NCBI RefSeq assembly: GCF_030066895.1
Contig: NZ_JASJAV010000004.1
Span: 1 to 64,000, forward strand
From: Breoghania sp.
GTDB lineage: Bacteria; Pseudomonadota; Alphaproteobacteria; Rhizobiales; Stappiaceae
DNA length: 64,000 bases
Reading direction: 5' to 3'
Shown here: piece after piece, positions 58,803 through 64,000 of the stretch
Layout: each line of letters starts with the position of its first letter
Position numbering within the stretch: position 1 is the first letter of the stretch
The notes under the pieces: generated by a model
Databases searched by the model: none
What the model saw: the letters and a program-made list of their open reading frames with translations, nothing else
What the model was told of the DNA's origin: nothing
Made by a program: the position numbers and the translations under genes

Positions 58803-59632
58803 ATGAGAATCAACCTTCTCGTGTCTCAGGGGAGAGCGGCCGACAAGACCGTGCGGATCATCGAGGGGGCTGCGCTGACCGGGCGTACGTTGCAGGACCG
58901 GTTCGGCGTGACGGCGCATTTTCTCGGTGAACCCTCGCCTCCGGCGGAAGACGATTGGACGGAAAGCCTGCCGCAGGCCCGGCCCACACTCGATGCGGTC
59001 GCCGGGGCGTTGGACGCGAGCCTTGCGGGCGGCGGGTTGACGGTGCTTGCGTCGAATACCTGTTCGATAAGCCTGAGCTCATTGCCTGTCGTGGCTTGGC
59101 ATTTCCCCGATACCCTGCTCCTCTGGATCGATCCGCACGGCGATTTCAACACGCCGCTGAGCACAGGCTCCGGGTATCTCGGTGGGATGGGGTGGTGGCG
59201 GCAGTGTGCGGGCTCTGGGATAGCGGTCACTGTGCGGGCATGGATCCGACGAATGTGATCTTCGTCGGAGCGCGCGATATCGATCCGGAAGAGGAAGAGC
59301 TCATAAACCGCGCCGGGGCCCGGATCATTCCTGCCGGCGCCGTGGCGTCGGATGCCCTCGCTCAGGCCGTCGAGGACCGTAAGGTCTGGATCCACATCGA
59401 CTGGGACGTGCTCGAACCCGGATATGTATCGGCGGATTACAAGGTGCCGGGCGGTCTGCTGCCGCAACAGCTTCGGGCATCGCTGCAAGCTTTGCCGCAG
59501 AAGCAGGTTCTGGGCCTTGAACTCGCGGAGTATCAGGCTTCTGTGGATCCAGCCGAAAGAGAAGCTGAGATCGCAACGATATTGAATATTGTGGAACCTC
59601 TGTTTACTGAAGTTTCCGTGGCTGCAATTTGA
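58803..59632 (+). pseudogene. dcsB: Arginase-family hydrolase, Nw-hydroxy-L-arginine amidinohydrolase (DcsB) homologue, frameshifted
   Basis: DcsB cleaves hydroxyarginine to hydroxyurea and ornithine. From ATG 58803 the N-terminus (INLLVSQGRAADKTVRIIEG, then GEPSPPAEDDWTESLPQARP) is of the type I know from DcsB rather than from common arginases. Metal motifs DPHGDFNTP and IHIDWDVLEPG are complete. Between GYLGGM and AAVCGLWDSGH, near 59190, extra bases shift the frame; the second part (NVIFVGARDIDPEEEELI) runs to 59632. Apart from that one lesion the enzyme looks functional. The gene lies upstream of dcsA, separated by an AT-rich gap of 188 bp. Confidence 0.85.
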
Positions 59633-59820
59633 GAAATTATTCATATACAGGAGCGTGCATTACATCTTGTTGAAATAATTAATCGATATATATGTTCTGA
59701 AAATTTTCGCGTTCGAAGATGTAATAAATATTTATTTTATAGTTATGGAAAATTCGTTCTGATACGTCATGTGAAATTGAATGCTCGGACTCCGAGTTCT
59801 CTTTCGGACAGACTGTTTCC

Positions 59821-60609
59821 ATGGCGAAGCTCCTCGACGGTCGGGTCTCCTTAACTGGTTGGTAGCGCGATGCCCTCGACGACTTCGCAGCGTGCTTGAA
59901 CGACGAGGAATTTCCTTGCCCGTTTGCTCGAAGGGCGTGGAAGAGCAGTTCCGTACGGTCCGTGTTCGTCGAATGTTCGGCTGCGGCGGGGTATAAGGAG
60001 TTCCTCGCGGAACTGACGGATTACACGAATTTCGTGCACCGCGTTGATATCGAAGATCGCCTGCTTGCCCCGCTGGTTGTGTTTTTCAATGGGAGCCAAT
60101 CACCTCATGCCGGTTCGCTCCATGCGCTCGGGTGAGAAATCCTCAACTAGGCCCACCGGATGGACCCTGCCGCCTGGCCGGAGACGGTGCCGATGTCTGC
60201 CGACCATTCCGACTGGAGCTATTGCTTCAACGGTGTCCAGCTCTTCACCGACATGAGCATGCCCGAACATCGCGTCCTGCGCAACAGGAAGCTGGGCAAG
60301 TACCTGACTTTCATCATTAATCCGCGCGAGAATTTCGATCATCTTATCCGCGAGCGGATCCGCGCACGTGTGGCCGCCTATACCAACGGAGTGGTTCCGC
60401 CGGATCTCGGTTTCTACGGCAATGCCGAAAACCGCGAATGGACGCAGTACCAGTTGGAAGAAGCGGATGTGCCGAGGCCGGCGAAATGCCCGTTCCACGG
60501 TTCGCCCGGCCTGACGGTACCGCACGTCGTCACTTTTTCTCCTTCCGGCGAGATCGACCGGGACGACGAACCTGCCAACTCTTTCTCACCTAGCAATCAG
60601 GAGAACTGA
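59821..60609 (+). pseudogene. dcsA: YqcI/YcgG-family heme protein, arginine N-hydroxylase (DcsA) homologue, three in-frame stops
   Basis: DcsA makes Nw-hydroxy-L-arginine, the first step of the pathway. One frame runs from ATG 59821 to 60609: LLDGRVSLTGW, TAG at 59863-59865, RDALDDFAACLNDEEFPCPFA, then LVVFFNGSQSPHAGSLHALG, TGA at 60133-60135 (Trp likely), EILN, TAG at 60148-60150 (Gln likely), AHRMDPAAWP, and DHSDWSYCFNGVQLF. The C-terminus has NRKLGKYLTFIINPRENFD and the CPFHG segment. Family members bind heme and hydroxylate guanidino groups. All three stops are single transitions from CAG or TGG. It ends 1 bp before the dcsJ start. Confidence 0.84.
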
Positions 60610-60610
60610 C

Positions 60611-61537
60611 ATGCACAACCCGGCCGAGAAAAGTCGTGGGTTATTGGAAATGATCGTGGCCATGATCGTCATGGGGACGGTCGGATATTTTGTGCTTGAA
60701 TCCCACCTGGCCGCGCATGACGTCGTCTTTTTCCGTTGTGTCTTCGGAGCCTTCTTTCTCGTGTTTTTCTGTTTTGCGCGCGGGTTTTTCCGAAACACCG
60801 GGCTGACCCGCAAATCTCTGTTGCTCGCGGTTCTGAGCGGCGTCTTTCTGGTCACCAACTGGGTGATGCTGTTTGCGTCCTTCGACGTCGCATCGATCTC
60901 GACGTCGACGGTGATCTATCACACCCAGCCGCTGTTCTTCGTTCTGATGGGGGTGATATTCCTTGGAGAAACGATCACTCGCGACAAGGTCGCCTGGATT
61001 TTGATCGCGTTCATTGGGGTGGTGTTGATCGTTGCTCCGGACATGGAAGAGGTGAGCTTCACGGCGAGCCATATCCAGGGCGTCGCGCTGGCGATCGGTG
61101 CCGCGATCTTCTACGTGATCGTGTCGATCATCGTGAAGCGCCTGAAGGGCATCAAGCCGCATCTGATTGCATTCATTCAGGTTTCCGTCGGGGCCGTGAT
61201 GTTGGCGCCGTTGGCTGATGTCGGCGCAATGCCCGAATTCTCCGGCGGCCAGTGGAGCGATCTGATCATCCTCGGCGCGTTCCACACGTGCCTGAGCTAC
61301 ATCCTGATGTATTCGGCCTTCCAGAAGCTTTCGACGCCGCTGATCGCCGTTCTCTCCTATATCTATCCCGTGGTTGCGATCCTGGTGGATTACTTCGCCT
61401 ACGGCAAGGCGATGAGCCCGGTGCAGATCGTGGGCGGTCTGATGATCCTTTTCACTGGTTATGCGGTGAACCAGAACCTGCCTTTCTTGGTTCGCGCCAA
61501 GTCCGCCGTTTCCACCGCGTCGAGCCGACCCGAATGA
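60611..61537 (+). CDS. dcsJ: EamA/DMT-family exporter, DcsJ-like
   Basis: The 308-residue permease of ten spans in two EamA repeats is intact (VAMIVMGTVGYFVLESHLAAHDVVFFR, LLAVLSGVFLVTNWVMLFASFDV; second repeat LSTPLIAVLSYIYPVVAILVDYFAYG). A DMT permease in the same position belongs to the Streptomyces D-cycloserine cluster (DcsJ) and is thought to export the antibiotic. It begins 2 bp after dcsA. The frame is complete and the charge pattern normal, so export capacity may have outlived synthesis. Confidence 0.82.
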   Translation: MHNPAEKSRGLLEMIVAMIVMGTVGYFVLESHLAAHDVVFFRCVFGAFFLVFFCFARGFFRNTGLTRKSLLLAVLSGVFLVTNWVMLFASFDVASISTSTVIYHTQPLFFVLMGVIFLGETITRDKVAWILIAFIGVVLIVAPDMEEVSFTASHIQGVALAIGAAIFYVIVSIIVKRLKGIKPHLIAFIQVSVGAVMLAPLADVGAMPEFSGGQWSDLIILGAFHTCLSYILMYSAFQKLSTPLIAVLSYIYPVVAILVDYFAYGKAMSPVQIVGGLMILFTGYAVNQNLPFLVRAKSAVSTASSRPE

Positions 61538-61629
61538 TCCAAAGTCTCTCGACGCCTCATTGTTCCTCGGCAACCAGCATTTCTTCCGGCAATCGGCAAG
61601 GACAGTCCGGTGCATTACGCCCCTGCTGA

Positions 61630-62571
61630 ATGCGCAACCAGATAAGAGTAGTAAATATAACTATTTTAAATTCCATTTTCGACACGACCGGCCGCACGCC
61701 GATCGTCCGCCTGAACCACATCGCGCCCAAACACGTTGAAGTCTACGCCAAGGTTGAGGCCTTCAATCCCGGCGACACGATCATCGAATGCACGTCGGGC
61801 AATTTCGGCATCGCGCTGGCGGTGGTTGCCGCTGCGCGGGGGTACAAGTTCGTTGCCGTCATGGGCGACAGATATTCGGTGGAGCGGCGCAAGCTGATCC
61901 GGGCTTATGGTGGCAAGGTCATTCTGTTCCCCAGCGAATTGGGCAGCAACGGCGGAAACAAGATCGCCGACGAATTGGCCGAGCGCTACGGCTGGTTCCG
62001 ATCTCGTCAGTTCGACAACCCGGCGAACCCGGAATTCCACCGCATGACGACGGCATCCGAGATCCTCAGTGATTTCGCAAGCCGACGGTTCGACTATTTC
62101 GTGACCGGCTTCGGGACCAGCGGCACCCTGACTGGCGTCGGCCAGATGCTCAAGACGGTGCGCCCTGATGTGCGGATCGTCACGACTGAGCCGGCGAATA
62201 CCGCGATCCTTCAAGACGGGGTCTGGAATATCCACGAAATCCAGGGGCTCGCGCCCAACTTCATGCCGAGCGTCATGGATCGGACCGTGATCGACGAACT
62301 GCGCAAGATCGACGATGTGGCCGCAAGGGACATGTCGCGCCGTCTTTCCTCCGAGGAAGGCATCTTTATCGGGATTTCCGCAGGTGCGACCGTTGTCACG
62401 GCCCTCGAAGTGGCTGAAACTGCCTCCGAGGGCTCGGTCATTCTCGTGATGATGCCGGATACTGGAGAGCGCTATCTCTCGACTTTCTTTTTCGACAATT
62501 TGAACGAGGGTTCGGATGACAAATGGCTCGCAGCGTTCGAATCTGAGCGCTTACTCGAACCGGCAAAGTGA
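61630..62571 (+). CDS. dcsD: Cysteine-synthase-fold O-ureido-L-serine synthase (DcsD) homologue lacking the PLP lysine
   Basis: DcsD joins hydroxyurea to O-acetyl-L-serine. The frame shows FDTTGRTPIVRLNHIAP, VYAKVEAFNPG, then directly DTIIECTSGNFGIALAVVAA, FVAVMGDRYSVERRKLIRAYGG, FVTGFGTSGTLTGVGQML and IFIGISAGATV. In the whole fold family FNPG is followed by GSVKDR, with the Lys that binds PLP, and about 20 more residues before PGDTI. That piece, about 24 residues, is gone in frame at about 61770, probably by recombination between the two Pro-Gly codons. The protein cannot bind PLP. The native start may have been the codon now ATA at 61657. Confidence 0.85.
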   Translation: MRNQIRVVNITILNSIFDTTGRTPIVRLNHIAPKHVEVYAKVEAFNPGDTIIECTSGNFGIALAVVAAARGYKFVAVMGDRYSVERRKLIRAYGGKVILFPSELGSNGGNKIADELAERYGWFRSRQFDNPANPEFHRMTTASEILSDFASRRFDYFVTGFGTSGTLTGVGQMLKTVRPDVRIVTTEPANTAILQDGVWNIHEIQGLAPNFMPSVMDRTVIDELRKIDDVAARDMSRRLSSEEGIFIGISAGATVVTALEVAETASEGSVILVMMPDTGERYLSTFFFDNLNEGSDDKWLAAFESERLLEPAK

Positions 62572-62586
62572 CGGGTGGGTGGTTCG

Positions 62587-63763
62587 ATGACGGGTTTAAG
62601 CTCACCACATCCGACACGTGAGATCGTTCCTGTTTCGACGCATTTTGTGAATTTGCCGGATGGCTTCAAGTTGAAGTGCGGCGGAGAATTACAGCAGGCG
62701 CGGATGGCCTATGAGACTTGGGGACGGCTGTCGCCGGCGCGTGACAACGCGGTTCTCATCCTGAGCGGGCTTTCCGCCAGCGCCCATGCGGCCTCGCATG
62801 GGCACGACAACACCCCCGGTTGGTGAGAGAAAGTGGTTGACCCGGGCAAGTCGGTTGATACGGACCGGTGGTACGTCATTTGCGTGAATGCGCTCGATTT
62901 GCGTGAATGCGCTCGGCGGGTGTTTCGGGTCGACGGGGCCGGCCTCGATCAACCCGGAGACGAGTCGAGAATATCGGCTCGATTTCCCCGATCTCAGCAT
63001 TGAGGACATTGTCGATGCTGCGGCGATCGTTCTGCATGTGTTGGGGGGCGAGCAGCTTCCTGTCTGGTCGATGCCTCGATGGGGGGAGGGGTGAGTGCGC
63101 TGTCGCTGCTCAGTCGCCATCCCGATTGTGCGCGCAGTCATATCAACATTTCGGGTGCTGCTCATGCGACAACCTTTGCGATCGCGTTGCGATCGCTTCA
63201 ACGTCAGGCAATCTGTCGTGATCCGGGGTGGCGACGAGGCAGGTACACGGATCTGCTCGATCTGCGCAACGGTATGGCCATGGCACGAATGTTGGGCACG
63301 CTGAGCTACCGGTCGGCCGATGAGTTCCAGTTGCGGTTCGGACGCGATTCTGCCGGTGAATGGGATACCTGGGAACAAACCGGCGAGTTCTGCGACCCGG
63401 AATTCATGATCGAAAGCTACCTTCGGCATCAGGCGAACGGGTTCGTCGACTCCTACGATCCCAATTTGTTATCTCTATCTCAGTCGGGCGCTTGATCGTT
63501 TCGATCTAAGCGAGGCTGTGGTCGAAGATCTCGATCTCGCATTGTCGTGCATCCGGTTGCAGAACGCCCTTGTCATCGGGGTGGAGTCGGACTTGCTGTT
63601 TCCGATTTCGCAGCAACAGGCCATTGCGGATGGTCTGAACCTCGGCAACGTGGATGCCGAGATGGTTCGCCTGACTGCAATCCAGGGACACGACACGTTT
63701 CTCGTCGCCCTCGAGGGCGTTGGGCGGCCAATCAGGCAGTTTCTCGCATCCGTCGACGGCTAA
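62587..63763 (+). pseudogene. dcsE: Homoserine O-acetyltransferase-fold serine O-acetyltransferase (DcsE) homologue, broken
   Basis: DcsE makes O-acetyl-L-serine for DcsD. ATG 62587 begins the alpha/beta-hydrolase MetX fold: LPDGFKLKCGGELQQARMAYETWG, AVLILSGLSASAHA. TGA at 62824-62826 follows DNTPGW (Trp likely). A 19-bp tandem duplication at 62878-62915 shifts the frame within [19 protein letters not shown]. Later blocks in changing frames show the nucleophile [18 protein letters not shown], then RALDRFDLSEAV and the catalytic His in IQGHDTFLVALEG. It stops at 63763, right beside the truncated TRAP gene. Confidence 0.85.
62878..62915 (+). repeat. Perfect 19-bp tandem duplication in dcsE
   Basis: Units 62878-62896 and 62897-62915 are identical. 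Removing one restores the frame through the conserved [10 protein letters not shown] segment. Confidence 0.95.
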
Positions 63764-63769
63764 CTCTGC

Positions 63770-63910
63770 CGTCCAGATCGCCGGGCGGCCGACGAGATAC
63801 CGCAGCACCACATCCGTGAGCAGCAGAACGAAGACGGCGAAAATGGCCACCGAGGCCCATTTGCCGACCCAGAGGTTCAATCGGGTGATGGCCCGAGCGA
63901 CAGGCAGCAT
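63770..63910 (-). pseudogene. TRAP transporter small permease (DctQ-like), N-terminal fragment
   Basis: ATG 63910 begins a short protein with RLNLWVGKWASVAIFAVFVLLLTDVVLRYLVGRPAIWTAEL, the first span and the Arg-Tyr, Gly-Arg and Trp pattern of DctQ proteins. After TAEL the homology ends at about 63770, and the frame runs on as antisense of dcsE. The other three spans are missing. The break coincides with the end of dcsE, so it marks a recombination border. The right part of the window (63911-64000) shows no recognisable gene. Confidence 0.75.
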
Positions 63911-64000
63911 ACAGGAACACCGGATGGTTCATGACGAGCAGACCGGAGCGCGGGCGCGCCCCAAGATCTCTTGCCATCTGTTTGGAAGGTGTGGCCGGCG

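Noticed and set aside
6553..62826. A changed genetic code (TGA as Trp, or TAG/TAA as Gln) could explain the many in-frame stops.
   Set aside because: All three stop codons appear internally and all three also end intact genes, often in ATGA/GTGA overlaps. Frameshifts, deletions and active-site changes affect the same genes, and the duplicate MFS copy has CGA where its partner has TGA. Decay explains the data better.
1..64000. Insertion sequences, rRNA genes or CRISPR arrays that might drive the decay.
   Set aside because: No transposase-like protein, terminal inverted repeats, rRNA segments or spaced repeats were recognised anywhere in the window.

Overview
The window comes from an alphaproteobacterium, most likely a member of the Hyphomicrobiales (Rhizobiales). 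The evidence is a flgF - small gene - fliI flagellar block followed by an FtcR/Rem-type orphan response regulator, GC-rich coding sequence with ATGA/GTGA coupled genes, and the TRAP, TAXI and amino-acid ABC transporters typical of that group. Most of the genes carry internal stops, frameshifts, deletions or lost start codons, yet remain clearly recognisable. The simplest reading is a genome in recent reductive decay (a host-associated lineage). Sequencing error may add some homopolymer indels, but it cannot explain the exact 18-21 bp tandem duplications, the gene-gene deletion fusions or the diverged relic duplicate.

Layout. 1-3346: flagellar genes (flgF end, a conserved small gene, fliI with a mutated P-loop, ftcR). 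3483-3572: tRNA-Ser(TGA). 3645-4871: NIPSNAP and monooxygenase pair and an ArsR-type relic. 4985-5828: decayed second copy of the MocR regulator + MFS pair found whole at 51747-54311. 5829-16161: divergent phospho-signalling island with a Ser/Thr kinase, vWA-FHA protein, FHA protein and PP2C phosphatase on the minus strand, and an HtrA-like protease with FHA domains, a peptidoglycan-binding protein, two unknown proteins and an RDD-FHA protein on the plus strand. 16318-24383: amino-acid catabolism and uptake (dihydropyrimidinase, GntR, DapA-like lyase, two oxidoreductase subunits, a complete but broken ABC importer); the arrangement recalls hydroxyproline loci. 24409-33892: exporters, LysR/TetR regulators, two DMT permeases, an acyl-CoA dehydrogenase and small redox proteins, many of them intact. 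33912-51462: a large acyl-CoA (beta-oxidation type) catabolic locus with its own TRAP-TAXI uptake system. 51747-54311: MocR + MFS. 54651-63763: a D-cycloserine biosynthesis cluster. 63770-end: truncated TRAP small permease.

The most notable content is the last cluster. Genes for the heme N-hydroxylase (DcsA), the hydroxyarginine-cleaving arginase homologue (DcsB), O-ureidoserine synthase (DcsD), serine O-acetyltransferase (DcsE), the ATP-grasp cyclo-ligase (DcsG) and a DcsJ-like exporter are all present. A YggS-type PLP protein lies where a racemase is needed, and a PLP-binding MocR regulator lies inside the cluster. Arginine and serine would be converted through hydroxyurea and O-ureidoserine to D-cycloserine. 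In this genome the pathway is dead: dcsA, dcsB, dcsE and dcsG carry stops or frameshifts, and dcsD has lost the segment with its PLP lysine. Assignments rest on recognised motifs and family knowledge, without database searches.
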